DNA from: Spirochaeta sp.
GTDB lineage: Bacteria > Spirochaetota > Spirochaetia > DSM-27196 > Alkalispirochaetaceae
Direction: 5' to 3'
DNA length: 44,193 nucleotides
Assembly: GCA_007130865.1 (NCBI GenBank)
Contig: SLRR01000063.1
Coordinates: forward strand, 1 to 44,193
The translations under genes were made by a program, and so were the position numbers. This document shows positions 18,861 to 27,283 of this stretch, piece by piece. The number at the start of each line of letters is the position of its first letter. Position 1 is the first letter of the stretch. Under the pieces are notes generated by a model, which made no database searches, was not told where the DNA came from, and worked only from the letters and a program-made list of their open reading frames with translations.

Positions 18861-19490
18861 CTACCAGTCCAGTACGATTTCGCTGGTTCCTGTAAAGGTC
18901 AGGAGTTCCGCCAGGGGAACCGTGAGTGAGTACCGGTTTCCCTCACGCTGTTCCTGCCGGTCCGATTCCGGTGCCGTCAGCGCAACGTGTTCGATCGGGC
19001 CGGGGGTGATCACCGTAATCCGAAGGTGCCGGTCCCGGAAGAGATCGTGTATGAACGCGCGCTGTTCCGGGTCCACGCTCTCCGGTCCGGTCGCGAGAGG
19101 AATCGAGACACCGCGGTATCCCGCTTGAAAGGCGATCGGAGTTCCCGCGGCGGTTCCCCAGAGCGCGCGAAGGCTTTCCACAGTCTCCGCCCGGTACCGT
19201 ACGGAAACGGTCACCTCCTCGCCTTTATCTTCAAGCCGGTATTCCTCAAGCGTGACGTCGGAGTAGCGAAGCGCCGTCTCTTCCGCGTCGCGCCGGGACA
19301 CCGGTACCGCGCGTTCCTGGCTCTCCTCGTCAAAAACGCCGAGTTCCCAAAGCGCGCGGTCCACGGTATAGCGCATCGTTAATACGAGAGCGTCCTCCCG
19401 CCGGAGATCCAGTTCCGTTTCCAGAGAGAGGCACGAGGTCAGAGACATTGCCGACACGGCGAGCAGGAGCGTTCGCAGGTGCTGTTTCAC
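18861..19490 (-). CDS. Putative lipoprotein
   Basis: A 209-residue protein with a type II signal peptide: basic start MKQHLR, hydrophobic core and lipobox LTSC with the lipidated cysteine at residue 20. The mature part is acidic with beta-rich segments (EEYRLEDKGEEVTVSVRYRA, HLRITVITPGPIEHVAL) and no known motif. It is probably anchored in the inner or outer membrane facing the periplasm. It sits four bases after mutS2 and four before the next gene, so it is co-transcribed with both. The function is unknown. Confidence 0.8.
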   Translation of the reverse strand: MKQHLRTLLLAVSAMSLTSCLSLETELDLRREDALVLTMRYTVDRALWELGVFDEESQERAVPVSRRDAEETALRYSDVTLEEYRLEDKGEEVTVSVRYRAETVESLRALWGTAAGTPIAFQAGYRGVSIPLATGPESVDPEQRAFIHDLFRDRHLRITVITPGPIEHVALTAPESDRQEQREGNRYSLTVPLAELLTFTGTSEIVLDW

Positions 19491-19494
19491 GGGA

Positions 19495-21867
19495 TTATCC
19501 TACTCCGGACTCCCGGGTGAGCTCAACCACCGTCTTTCCGTAGCCTCCATCCTCGGGCCGGGCAAACTGCACGGACCTCACTTCCCGCCGTTCGCGCAGG
19601 TAATCCTGAACACCTTTCTGGAGCACTCCCGTACCGGTGCCGTGGATTACGCTGAACAACGTCAGGTTGTGGAGCACCGCCGCGTCCACCTGCCGCTCCA
19701 GCACCTCCAGTGCTTCCGCCAGACGGCACCCCCGCAGGTCGAGCTCGTATGCGGGCGTGCGTTCCGGATCGTCTCCGGCGAGCTCCGTGGAAACCGACGA
19801 AGCCTTTACAGACGTGACCGCCGGGGAAGGTCCCTCCGCCTCGACGAGGTCCGCCGGTGTCACGGTCATTCGCAACGCTCCGAACTGCACCTCGACCTTC
19901 TCTTTGCGGACTGAACGGACCGTGCCGGTTCGACCGGTGGACCTGTGCTGGACGCTCATGCCTTCAACGAGAGTGTCCCGGGACAGACCGGGATGTACGC
20001 GTTCCCGTTCGGTCAGTTCGCGCTGCGTCCGTTTCCGCGTTTCTTCCAGCTCCTGCACCGACTCGTGCAACGCACGAATCTCCGCCCGTTCAAGCTGGAC
20101 CCCACGCTCCCGGAGCATCCGGATTTCCTTCTCTATGCGTCGGCGGGAATCGGTCAGAAGCCGGTCTATTTCCACCAGGCCGTGGCGTTTCAACTGTTCT
20201 TCCTGTTCCGTCAACCGGGACCGCGTTTCCTGAAGTTCAGCCTTCTCCCGCCGGATCTGCTCCCTCTCCTCCCGGAGCGCTGCGCGATCGTCGTTGAGGC
20301 GCGACTCCTCTTCCAGGAGGCGGGCGATGATCGCGGCTACGCTGTTCTCGCGATCCTGGTGGTAGGCTTGTGCTCGTTCAACGATTTCCGGAGCGAGACC
20401 CTGCTTACGGGCAGTGTCGATCGCGTAGCTGACACCGGGACGCCCGGGGATTACACGATACGTCGGGCGATGGTGTTCCTCGTCGAACGCCATCGCGGTG
20501 TTGCTTGCGCCGTCCCGGGTGTAGCCATAATGCTTGAGCACCGTCTGGTGTGTCGTGACGAGTACGGTGGCGCCGCGATTCATGAGGTGATCCACGATCG
20601 CCAGGGAGAGAGCCGCCCCCTCCTCCGGGTCGGTGCCGGTGCCGAGCTCGTCCAGGAGTATCAGGCTATCTCCGTCGGCGCAGCGGGTGATCACCTCCAG
20701 CGTACGCAGGTGCGCGGAGAACGTGGACAGCGCTTCGTCGATCGATTGTTCGTCCCCGATATCCACGCCGAACCAGGAAAAAACCGGGAGCGTACTTTCC
20801 TCGCCCAGGGGAACCGGGATCGAGCACTGGTGCATTACCGCGAGCAGGCCCAGCGTCTTGAGAAGAACGGTCTTCCCTCCCGTGTTGGGACCGCTCAACA
20901 CCATCAGGCGCACTCCCGGATCGAAGGTGATATCCAGAGGGACGCACGCATCGCCCAGGAGCGGATGTCGGGCGTCGCGTAACTGCACCGTTTCTCCTGT
21001 GGATACGATGCGGCCGCCCCGCTCAAATCCGTACAGAGCGCGTGCCAGAAGCCCGTCCGCTTCAACGAGGTTTTTCCGGAGCGCGTCGAGTTCCGGCAAC
21101 AGCGTCCGAATCTGTTCCGTCAGTTCCCGCAGAACGCGACGGATTTCCCGAAGTATATCGTTCCGGGTCCGGGCGAGTCGGTTGTTCAGGTCGACCAGCT
21201 CCCGGGGTTCCACGAAGAGCGTCTCCCCGCTGCCGGACGCTTCGTGCACGATCCCGTCCAGGCGCCCCTTGAAATCCGCCACCAGGGGCAGCACGGTGCG
21301 ACCGTCCCGGACGGTGGCACGATCCTCGCGGTACATTTCACGGCTGTTGCGGATGATCGTGTCGCTGCTCTCCTGTAGCTCGCGGTGCAAATCGGTCACG
21401 CGTCGACGAAGACCGGCGATCTCCGGTACTTTCTCTTCGTTCAACCGGCCGTCACCGGTAATCAGGGTTCGCAGAGACGTAAGAATGTCCCGCGGTGTTA
21501 CCAGTTCCGGTGAGCGGTGGCGCGAGAGGAGCTCCGCCTCCTCGCCGGTGCGAAAAAAACGGTGGAATCGCTCGGCTGTTTCCAGAAAGTCCCGTGCCGT
21601 CAGCAACCCTTCCGGTTCGAGCACTTCCCCGCGGTGACGCAAAACGGCAAAAACGTCGTCCAGGTCAGACACGTCACCTCCCGGTGCGGGTATGTCCGCC
21701 TGGAGAACGCGGAGAATCTCTCCCACTTCCGTCGAGACCGGGTTGATCGCTGCGACGGTGACGGCCGGTTCCAGGTTCTGTATTACCGACCGTGATTCGG
21801 CGGTAGCGCAGTACCGGGCAAGGTCCTGGCGGACCCTCTCGAACTCAAGTGCTCGCAGGGCGTTCAC
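19495..21867 (-). CDS. mutS2: MutS2 family ATPase/endonuclease with Smr domain
   Basis: A 790-residue MutS2. A core/clamp region (about 1-290) is followed by the ABC ATPase: Walker A SGPNTGGKTV at 325-334, Walker B SLILLDELGTGTDPEEG. A long coiled coil (about 500-620, ERAQAYHQDRE onward) follows, then a KOW-like segment and a C-terminal Smr nuclease domain (about 705-780: ELDLRGCRLAEALEVLER, SVIHGTGTGVLQKGV). No mismatch-recognition domain I is present, as expected. The start is GTG, overlapping the rsgA stop by four bases (GTGA). MutS2 proteins act in suppressing recombination and, in some bacteria, in splitting collided ribosomes; its place after rsgA is compatible with the latter. Confidence 0.96.
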   Translation of the reverse strand: MNALRALEFERVRQDLARYCATAESRSVIQNLEPAVTVAAINPVSTEVGEILRVLQADIPAPGGDVSDLDDVFAVLRHRGEVLEPEGLLTARDFLETAERFHRFFRTGEEAELLSRHRSPELVTPRDILTSLRTLITGDGRLNEEKVPEIAGLRRRVTDLHRELQESSDTIIRNSREMYREDRATVRDGRTVLPLVADFKGRLDGIVHEASGSGETLFVEPRELVDLNNRLARTRNDILREIRRVLRELTEQIRTLLPELDALRKNLVEADGLLARALYGFERGGRIVSTGETVQLRDARHPLLGDACVPLDITFDPGVRLMVLSGPNTGGKTVLLKTLGLLAVMHQCSIPVPLGEESTLPVFSWFGVDIGDEQSIDEALSTFSAHLRTLEVITRCADGDSLILLDELGTGTDPEEGAALSLAIVDHLMNRGATVLVTTHQTVLKHYGYTRDGASNTAMAFDEEHHRPTYRVIPGRPGVSYAIDTARKQGLAPEIVERAQAYHQDRENSVAAIIARLLEEESRLNDDRAALREEREQIRREKAELQETRSRLTEQEEQLKRHGLVEIDRLLTDSRRRIEKEIRMLRERGVQLERAEIRALHESVQELEETRKRTQRELTERERVHPGLSRDTLVEGMSVQHRSTGRTGTVRSVRKEKVEVQFGALRMTVTPADLVEAEGPSPAVTSVKASSVSTELAGDDPERTPAYELDLRGCRLAEALEVLERQVDAAVLHNLTLFSVIHGTGTGVLQKGVQDYLRERREVRSVQFARPEDGGYGKTVVELTRESGVG

Positions 21868-22811
21868 GGTGTCTCCTCCTGTATGCTCCGGGCGAGTCCC
21901 TCGTAGGACCGGTACCGTTCCGGGGTAATGACCCCGCGATCCCTGGCGGCCAGTACGGCGCAGCCCGGTTCATGAAGATGGGTACACCCGGACATGCGGC
22001 AGTCCGGGATGAACGGAAGGAACTCCCGGTACCCCGCGGCGATCTCCGTCACCTCGAACCCCAGGAGGTCGAATTCGCGGACTCCCGGCGTGTCTATGAA
22101 GATCGCTCCCCGGGCGCTGCCTTCCCGCGCGATCACCTGTCGAGCCAGCGTCGTGGTATGCCGACCCCGGCTGTACTTCCGGGAGATTTCCCCGGTGGCC
22201 TGGTTTGCCTCCGGGACAAGGTGATTCACCAGGGAGGATTTGCCCACGCCGGACCGTCCCACCAGGACGCTGACCTTCCCGACCGTGCTGCTTCGAAGAC
22301 TTTCCGGGATCCCTGCCCGATCCGTGGCGGCTGTGCGATACACCGGGTAGCCCAGCTCTTCCAGTATCGCCAGGTGTCGCTCCGTTTCCGCCGTGATGGA
22401 ACGGTCGATCTTGTTCAGTACCACCGCGGCGGGAATCTCTTCCAGTTCAGCCATCACCAGGACCCGATCTACGAATCCAGAACGGTATGGCGGGTGTTCC
22501 GTGGAGGTCACGACCAGGATCCCGTCCACGTTGGCGGCGATCGCCTGAAGCGCCCGGCGTTTTCGGTTCCACCGACGCACCACGTTGGATCGTTCCAGGC
22601 GACGGAGGATGCGGTAGTTATTCTCCTCCTCCTGAACCAGCGCGACCCGGTCGCCCGGGGCGAGCGGGTTGTACTCCCCTTCATCTGTATCGGGCAGGAT
22701 CTTACCCTTGATTCGCAGGTGTTCGTGGATCGTGCCGTCCGCGGTACGTACGCTGTAAATATTGTTGGCGCCCCAGAGGACGGTAGCGATCGGACTTCTT
22801 TTACTGTTCAC
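21864..22811 (-). CDS. rsgA: Small ribosomal subunit biogenesis GTPase RsgA
   Basis: A 315-residue circularly permuted GTPase. An OB-fold N-terminus (about 1-80) precedes G4 LNKIDRS, G1 GRSGVGKSSLVN and G3 IDTPGVREF in permuted order. A zinc knuckle DCRMSGCTHLHEPGC supplies Cys/His ligands near the C-terminus. I chose GTG 22811 (VNSKRSPIATVLWG) because it overlaps the murI stop as GTGA; upstream in-frame sequence is antisense to nothing conserved and lies inside murI. It releases late-maturing 30S subunits in E. coli. Co-translated with murI and mutS2. Confidence 0.96.
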   Translation of the reverse strand: MNSKRSPIATVLWGANNIYSVRTADGTIHEHLRIKGKILPDTDEGEYNPLAPGDRVALVQEEENNYRILRRLERSNVVRRWNRKRRALQAIAANVDGILVVTSTEHPPYRSGFVDRVLVMAELEEIPAAVVLNKIDRSITAETERHLAILEELGYPVYRTAATDRAGIPESLRSSTVGKVSVLVGRSGVGKSSLVNHLVPEANQATGEISRKYSRGRHTTTLARQVIAREGSARGAIFIDTPGVREFDLLGFEVTEIAAGYREFLPFIPDCRMSGCTHLHEPGCAVLAARDRGVITPERYRSYEGLARSIQEETP

Positions 22812-23662
22812 GGTATGGTTACCCTGGACGGAACGACGGTCATCAACTGAGTGTTGTACCGGTCGGTCAGGCACCGAAGGTGATCCGGCAGGGGTGCTGT
22901 ATGGTAGAACGTAACCGTTCTGGTGGGACCGACTGCCCCCATACCGGTGTCCCGTTGCGCCGGGCGAGTCCCCGGCCTCCCGTCTTTATCCGCCAGAATA
23001 TCCTCGAGACGACGGGTAACGCCCTCCAGGGAGTCCACCACGGTACGGTTTCCGCCGAGCAGTTCCTGAAACACATCCCGGTATCGGACAAAGTGGGTAC
23101 ACGCCAGTACTACCGTATCCACCTCCGGATCAAGCCGCTCCGCCACCTCCTCCTGGATCACCCGCCGGATCACCCGGTCGTCGCAGCAGACTCCCCGTTC
23201 GGCGGCATCCACGAGACGGGGAAGGCCCAGGCGGATCACCCGATCATGCCGAGCGAAGCGCGCGACCAGATCGTCGGTATAGGGATCCCGGGACGTGCCG
23301 GACGTGGAGAGCACCGCGATACTTCCTGATCGGGTGTTGCCGGCGGCCGGTTTTACCGCGGGCACGACCCCGATAAAGGGCACGGGAAAGGTCGCGCGGA
23401 GCGGTTGCAGCGCCACCACGGAAGCGGTATTGCACGCCACCACTACCGCACTGGGTGACGCTTCGCGGGAGCCCCCTCCGTGCTGTTGGATCCAGGATCG
23501 GACCAGGTGTATCACCCGGTCCCGCACTGACTCGGGAGAACGCTCGCCGTAGGGGAAGCATGCGGTATCCGCAAGATACGCACAGGGGAGATCGTTTCCG
23601 CGGCGCAGGAATTCCTCGAGATACGCAAGCCCCCCTACACCGGAGTCGAGAAACAGTACCAT
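22808..23662 (-). CDS. murI: Glutamate racemase
   Basis: A 284-residue racemase making D-glutamate for peptidoglycan. The N-terminal substrate loop FLDSGVGGLAYL is followed by the first catalytic cysteine at residue 77 (VVACNTAS) and the second at 188 (VLACTHF). VVDSLEGV and the C-terminal segment complete the two-domain fold. Length is normal. It follows the zinc-ribbon gene by 12 bases and overlaps rsgA by four bases. Confidence 0.96.
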   Translation of the reverse strand: MVLFLDSGVGGLAYLEEFLRRGNDLPCAYLADTACFPYGERSPESVRDRVIHLVRSWIQQHGGGSREASPSAVVVACNTASVVALQPLRATFPVPFIGVVPAVKPAAGNTRSGSIAVLSTSGTSRDPYTDDLVARFARHDRVIRLGLPRLVDAAERGVCCDDRVIRRVIQEEVAERLDPEVDTVVLACTHFVRYRDVFQELLGGNRTVVDSLEGVTRRLEDILADKDGRPGTRPAQRDTGMGAVGPTRTVTFYHTAPLPDHLRCLTDRYNTQLMTVVPSRVTIP

Positions 23663-23674
23663 CAGTAGTTCGCT

Positions 23675-23968
23675 TCAGGAAAACAGGTCATCGAACGCCC
23701 GGCGCGTAGTTGTATCGGAATCACGGTTCCCGGAACTACCGGTGTCGTCGCTGTGATCATTTAACCGGAAGTATTCGCAGAAGTTTGCCCGTTCCTTGTC
23801 GATCACCTGTTCCGGAATCGTCTCGTGACAGTCCCAGTGCGCACCGGGAGCGTAGAACCGGCAGTTGCGGCAGCACCGTACCGGCTGGTTGCATTGAGGG
23901 CATTCTTCCGTACGCGTTACGCGTATCTCCCGCGGGAACGTTCCGCCGCATCTGAAACAGGTGGCCAT
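23675..23968 (-). CDS. Small zinc-ribbon protein
   Basis: A 97-residue protein with four CxxC-type knuckles in its first half: CFRC, CPQC, CRNC and CHE...C. These could bind two zinc ions. The second half is acidic and disordered (DDTGSSGNRDSDTTTRR). No family name is certain; similar cysteine-rich small proteins occur in spirochaetes. The start is ATG 23968 rather than the TTG two codons upstream, because a near-consensus promoter (TTGCAC-N17-TACAAT) ends only seven bases before the ATG, leaving no room for a leader. It is first in the six-gene unit with murI, rsgA and mutS2. It might act in RNA or ribosome binding, but this is speculative. Confidence 0.75.
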   Translation of the reverse strand: MATCFRCGGTFPREIRVTRTEECPQCNQPVRCCRNCRFYAPGAHWDCHETIPEQVIDKERANFCEYFRLNDHSDDTGSSGNRDSDTTTRRAFDDLFS

Positions 23969-23975
23969 CGGCAAA

Positions 23976-24004
23976 ATTGTAGCGGGACCTCATCGGTTGT
24001 GCAA
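23976..24004 (-). promoter_or_regulatory. Promoter of the murI-rsgA-mutS2 unit (leaderless)
   Basis: On the minus strand TTGCAC (23999-24004), 17 bases, TACAAT (23976-23981), then TTTGCCG and the ATG at 23968. With a start 7-8 bases after the -10, the mRNA would begin at the A of the ATG. Its -35 overlaps that of the divergent promoter. Confidence 0.75.
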
Positions 24005-24025
24005 GTTACGGGCACCCCCTACAAT
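23997..24025 (+). promoter_or_regulatory. Divergent promoter of the pentapeptide-repeat gene
   Basis: TTGTGC (23997-24002), 17 bases, TACAAT (24020-24025), then eight bases and the TTG start at 24034. The -35 hexamers of the two opposing promoters share four bases within TTGTGCAA (23997-24004). Two polymerases could not bind at once. Confidence 0.75.
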
Positions 24026-24033
24026 AAAGTACT

Positions 24034-24528
24034 TTGTTCGGAGAGCAACGGAATCAGAAACACCTGGAAACTCTTCCGGGAACGGTTGTCGAGTATTTCA
24101 ACGGCAGAAATGGTCACTACGCCGGTCTGGATCTTCAGGAGAAGGAGCTCAGGTGGGTACGTTTCTCCGGGGCTACCCTGAAAGACTGCGATTTCCGCAA
24201 CGCTTCCTTTCAATGCGTATTCGCCGACTTCGCGGTATTCGAGAACTGCCTTTTTGACGGCAGTTGTTTGTCCTTGTCCGTATTTGCGGGAAGTCGCCTG
24301 AACCGCTGCTCCTTCGTCGATTCTACGGCGAATACGTGTAATTTCAACGCGATCGCCGCGACGCTCGTCGATTTCAGCGGTGCGTCGCTCCGGGGAACGC
24401 GCTTTATCAACGCCCGGCTTAACACGGTGCAGTTCATTAATTGCGATATCAGGGATGCACTTTTTCATTTTTCCCTGCGGAACGAAGTGGTCTTTAAACA
24501 CTCCAACTACGAGGAGGCGCGCTTTTGA
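24034..24528 (+). CDS. Pentapeptide-repeat protein
   Basis: A 164-residue protein of pentapeptide repeats (A/C-x-F/L pattern), visible from about residue 45 to 160: GATLKDCDFRNASFQ, VFENCLFDGSCLS, LVDFSGASLRGTRF, NTVQFINCDIRDALF. It should fold as a right-handed four-sided beta-helix. There is no signal peptide. The start is TTG 24034, 8 bases after a -10 box and without a Shine-Dalgarno sequence, so nearly leaderless. It overlaps the next gene by four bases (TTGA). Known roles of such proteins (DNA mimicry against gyrase inhibitors, scaffolds) cannot be assigned here. Confidence 0.88.
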   Translation: MFGEQRNQKHLETLPGTVVEYFNGRNGHYAGLDLQEKELRWVRFSGATLKDCDFRNASFQCVFADFAVFENCLFDGSCLSLSVFAGSRLNRCSFVDSTANTCNFNAIAATLVDFSGASLRGTRFINARLNTVQFINCDIRDALFHFSLRNEVVFKHSNYEEARF

Positions 24529-25163
24529 ACACTGGCGACGCAGGAACGTTGCAGATAATCCCTTATCACAGCCCCGCCGGAAGCACCACATGCTACTTCA
24601 TCTCGCAGCGAGACCGTTCCGGTACGATCCTGGTGGATCCGGTACGCGTTGATTCCGGTTTTTACCGGATAATCCTGGAGAAAAACCTTCACGTCCGATG
24701 GGTCCTGGTTACACATCCGGAGGAATATATGCGCTATGGGCTCAGGACGCTCAGTCGTATTTTTCGTTTTGAGATTATCTCCGGTGTCCGCGATCTCTTT
24801 GGAATGCACAGCCGTGAACTGGTGCAGGACGAGGTAAACAACCTGGTCCTGGAAGAAATCCCGGTGCAGGCGATTCCCTTCCTGCCGCACTCTCACCGTT
24901 CGTACGTCTACCGGATAGGGGACGCGCTTTTTTCCGGAGCGATTTTCCACGCGGGAACACTGGGTGATACACCGAGTACGTACAACGAGGAACTTCTGAT
25001 CGCTACCGTGGAGGATCACCTGTTTACGTTACCCCGGGCGGAGCAGGACATAATCCTGTTACCCTCGGTAGGTCCACCGTCTACCCTTCAGGCGGAACGC
25101 CATCTGAGCCCGTTCTACCGGCATAGAGAATTTCGTAGAACCGTTGAGGTACCGCGCTTCTGA
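24525..25163 (+). CDS. Metallo-beta-lactamase-fold protein lacking the metal site
   Basis: A 212-residue protein whose strand pattern follows the glyoxalase II/MBL fold: IIPYHSPAGSTTCYFI, then GTILVDPVRVDSGFYRII (usually VDPG...), HVRWVLVTHPEEYMRYG (where THxHxDH is expected), and DALFSGAIFHAGTLGDTP (usually GDxLFxGxxGR.D). The metal-binding histidines HxHxDH and the bridging aspartate are absent, apart from one His. It is probably non-enzymatic or has a different activity. The TTG start overlaps the pentapeptide gene stop (TTGA), so the two are coupled. The 3' end overlaps the convergent pseudouridine synthase by 83 bases. Fold assignment is by eye. Confidence 0.65.
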   Translation: MNTGDAGTLQIIPYHSPAGSTTCYFISQRDRSGTILVDPVRVDSGFYRIILEKNLHVRWVLVTHPEEYMRYGLRTLSRIFRFEIISGVRDLFGMHSRELVQDEVNNLVLEEIPVQAIPFLPHSHRSYVYRIGDALFSGAIFHAGTLGDTPSTYNEELLIATVEDHLFTLPRAEQDIILLPSVGPPSTLQAERHLSPFYRHREFRRTVEVPRF

Positions 25164-26037
25164 ACGTCATCGGTGGCCGGCCCGGCGCGGGCGAGAGCGT
25201 AATCGTCAGAGCGTGCAGCATCAGGGTTGCCTCCGGAAATCCCGCGTCCTTTCGGGAGTAAACGGGATCACCCAGGATCGGCGTTCTTTGAGACGCCATG
25301 TGGACGCGGAGCTGGTGCGTGCGCCCCGTCTCGGGACAGAGGAGAACCAGCGCGTACCCCTCGAGTCTCCGCAACACGTGCCACGCGGTGCGCGCGGGTT
25401 TCCCGTTCCGTACATTCGTGGCAAAACGCTGGCGGTTGCGGGGATCGCGACCGATCGCGGCGTCGATCACGCCGTCCCGTTGTCTCGGCGTGCCTCGGAG
25501 GATCGCCAGGTAACGTTTTCGCAGGGCTCCCCTCCGGGAAAACTGCTCCACCAGGTGGTGGTGTGCATCGGGGGTTTTCGCGATCACCATTATTCCGCTG
25601 GTGTCCTTGTCCAGTCGATGCACGATTCCCGGGCGAACCTCCGGTGATCCGTCCGGCGTGAAGTACGGATTATCCCGATACCGCCAGAGCAACGCGTTGA
25701 CCACCGTACCGTCAGGATTTCCCGCTCCAGGGTGAACCACCAGTCCCTGCGGCTTGTCGATCACGAGGAAATCTTCCTCCTCGTAAACGAGATCGAGCGT
25801 AATCGGCTGGCCCCGCGCTTCCTGCTGAGGCGGAGCGGCCAGGACACCTTCGATACGGTCGCCCGGATTGACGCCGGTGGAGAGCTTTGCGGGTCTTCCG
25901 TTGCACCGGAGGTTCCGGAGCTGGTTTTTTAACTGATTTCTTCTGGCAAGCCCCAGATCTTCCGCGAGCACACGGTCCAGACGTTTACCCGGATCGACGC
26001 TCGCGGGCAGGACAAACAGAAACTGATCGCCTTCCAT
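25081..26037 (-). CDS. rluD: RluD-family 23S rRNA pseudouridine synthase
   Basis: A 318-residue RluA/RluD family enzyme. An S4 RNA-binding domain (about residues 15-65, RLDRVLAEDLGLARRNQLKNQ) precedes the catalytic domain, with the hallmark GIVHRLDKDTSGIMVIAKT (catalytic Asp in HRLDKDTSG), PETGRTHQLRVHM and LMLHALTITL. It isomerises uridines in large-subunit rRNA; the specific sites are not predictable. It lies seven bases after the small membrane protein, and its last 83 bases overlap the convergent MBL-fold gene. Confidence 0.93.
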   Translation of the reverse strand: MEGDQFLFVLPASVDPGKRLDRVLAEDLGLARRNQLKNQLRNLRCNGRPAKLSTGVNPGDRIEGVLAAPPQQEARGQPITLDLVYEEEDFLVIDKPQGLVVHPGAGNPDGTVVNALLWRYRDNPYFTPDGSPEVRPGIVHRLDKDTSGIMVIAKTPDAHHHLVEQFSRRGALRKRYLAILRGTPRQRDGVIDAAIGRDPRNRQRFATNVRNGKPARTAWHVLRRLEGYALVLLCPETGRTHQLRVHMASQRTPILGDPVYSRKDAGFPEATLMLHALTITLSPAPGRPPMTFRSAVPQRFYEILYAGRTGSDGVPPEG

Positions 26038-26044
26038 ATTTAAT

Positions 26045-26515
26045 TCAGGGCCGGTCCGATTCGGCGCGGATCCGCGCCTCGCGGCGCTGCGCGTCCTGCC
26101 GCGCCTCGCGGCGACCGAGGAAAAAGTCCGCCAGGGCTACGCCGAAACTTATCACTCCGGCGGAGATTATAAGCCCCACCCGTTCGCGTTCGTCGTAGCG
26201 GGGCCCCGTACCGGTGGAGAGAAAGAAGGGAGCATATTCCTGGGAGAACTGTCCCTCCTGCACGCTCTGGTACGCGAAACGCCCCAGTTGCAGACCGATC
26301 CCGCTCACGATCATCGCCACGGGGAAAACGCCCAGGGCGATAATCTCTCCGCGCCGTACGTCCCAGGCCCACTCGGGAAACTCTTCCCGCTCGTAGGGAA
26401 GCGGGACCGTGGTGTCTTCGTCGGTGTCCCCGGCGAACAGGATGCTCCCTGGGAAGATCCGGGGAGTCGCCAGAAGGATAACCAGCGTACACGCCAGTAT
26501 CCGCGTCCGGATCAT
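26045..26515 (-). CDS. Small membrane or exported protein of unknown function
   Basis: A 156-residue protein. The chosen ATG 26515 opens [20 protein letters not shown], a signal peptide or membrane anchor, with a GAGGGCGG ribosome site upstream. Two further hydrophobic segments are at about residues 57-80 ([20 protein letters not shown]) and 114-135 ([20 protein letters not shown]). The C-terminus is strongly charged ([20 protein letters not shown]). It is probably an inner membrane protein with a cytosolic helical tail. No family is recognised. It lies between yggS (10 bases upstream) and rluD (7 bases downstream) on the same strand. Confidence 0.7.
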   Translation of the reverse strand: MIRTRILACTLVILLATPRIFPGSILFAGDTDEDTTVPLPYEREEFPEWAWDVRRGEIIALGVFPVAMIVSGIGLQLGRFAYQSVQEGQFSQEYAPFFLSTGTGPRYDERERVGLIISAGVISFGVALADFFLGRREARQDAQRREARIRAESDRP

Positions 26516-26525
26516 CGTACCGCCC

Positions 26526-27215
26526 TCACCGGGATCGTTCTCCGAAGAGAGTGGTGCCGATGCGGACAAGCGTCGCTCCCTCCAGGATCGCTTCTTCAAA
26601 GTCGTTGCTCATGCCCATGGACAGCTCCGGCAACGCGTGTCCCAGATCGTTTTCAAGTCGATCCCGGAATTCCCGCAGCGCCGCAAACGCCCGTCGGAGT
26701 ACGGTCTCGTCGGAACTGATCGGTCCGATCGTCATTACACCGTTCAGCTCCAGGTGCGGAGCGTTTTCAATTGCGCCGGCAACCTGCAGGAGCTCGTCGT
26801 ACCTCCATACCCCTTGTTTACTCTCCTCCCCGGAGGTGTTGACCTCTACCATGGCGGTGATCCTCCGTTCCGCCGCGGCGAGGCGTGTCTCAAGCGCCTC
26901 CACGGTACGAACAGCGTCCAGCGACTGCACGGCATCGTAGAAACCGGCGGCGTCTCGTGCTTTGTTTCTCTGGAGGTGTCCCACCAGGTGAACCTCGGCG
27001 TCATCGGGGAAGAGCGTTCGTTTTTCCATCGTTTCCTGGACGCGGCTCTCGCCGAACAACCGAATACCGCAGCCCAGCGCTTCCAGCAGCTTCTCCGGAG
27101 GTTGCTGCTTGCTCACCGCCATGAGGCGCACCGACGCGCGATCACGACCGGCCCGGGCGCACGCACGATGTATACGATCTTCTATATCCTGCAGGTTTTC
27201 TGCTATGCTGCCCAT
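26526..27215 (-). CDS. yggS: YggS-family PLP homeostasis protein
   Basis: A 229-residue PLPBP family protein (alanine-racemase-like TIM barrel). The PLP lysine is Lys36 in LMAVSKQQP. Other family motifs are [42 protein letters not shown] and [13 protein letters not shown], ending [10 protein letters not shown]. The family buffers pyridoxal phosphate and affects amino acid homeostasis. The ATG at 27215 lies seven bases after TATTAT with no Shine-Dalgarno, so probably leaderless. It is divergent from the PLP synthase genes pdxS-pdxT, a functional match. Confidence 0.95.
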   Translation of the reverse strand: MGSIAENLQDIEDRIHRACARAGRDRASVRLMAVSKQQPPEKLLEALGCGIRLFGESRVQETMEKRTLFPDDAEVHLVGHLQRNKARDAAGFYDAVQSLDAVRTVEALETRLAAAERRITAMVEVNTSGEESKQGVWRYDELLQVAGAIENAPHLELNGVMTIGPISSDETVLRRAFAALREFRDRLENDLGHALPELSMGMSNDFEEAILEGATLVRIGTTLFGERSR

Positions 27216-27222
27216 GGGGACG

Positions 27223-27228
27223 ATAATA
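27223..27228 (-). promoter_or_regulatory. -10 box for leaderless yggS mRNA
   Basis: TATTAT on the minus strand ends seven bases before the yggS ATG (27215). The -35 position holds only a weak CGTCAA. No ribosome binding site is possible between hexamer and start. Confidence 0.6.
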
Positions 27229-27283
27229 GCATGGATCGTCCGATGTTGACGAGCACAGACGCCCCGTATACCTTGTTACGAAG

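Noticed and set aside
20633-21637. Plus-strand Arg/Ser-rich frame of 334 codons
   Set aside because: Antisense to mutS2; low-complexity translation typical of the reverse frame of GC-rich genes.
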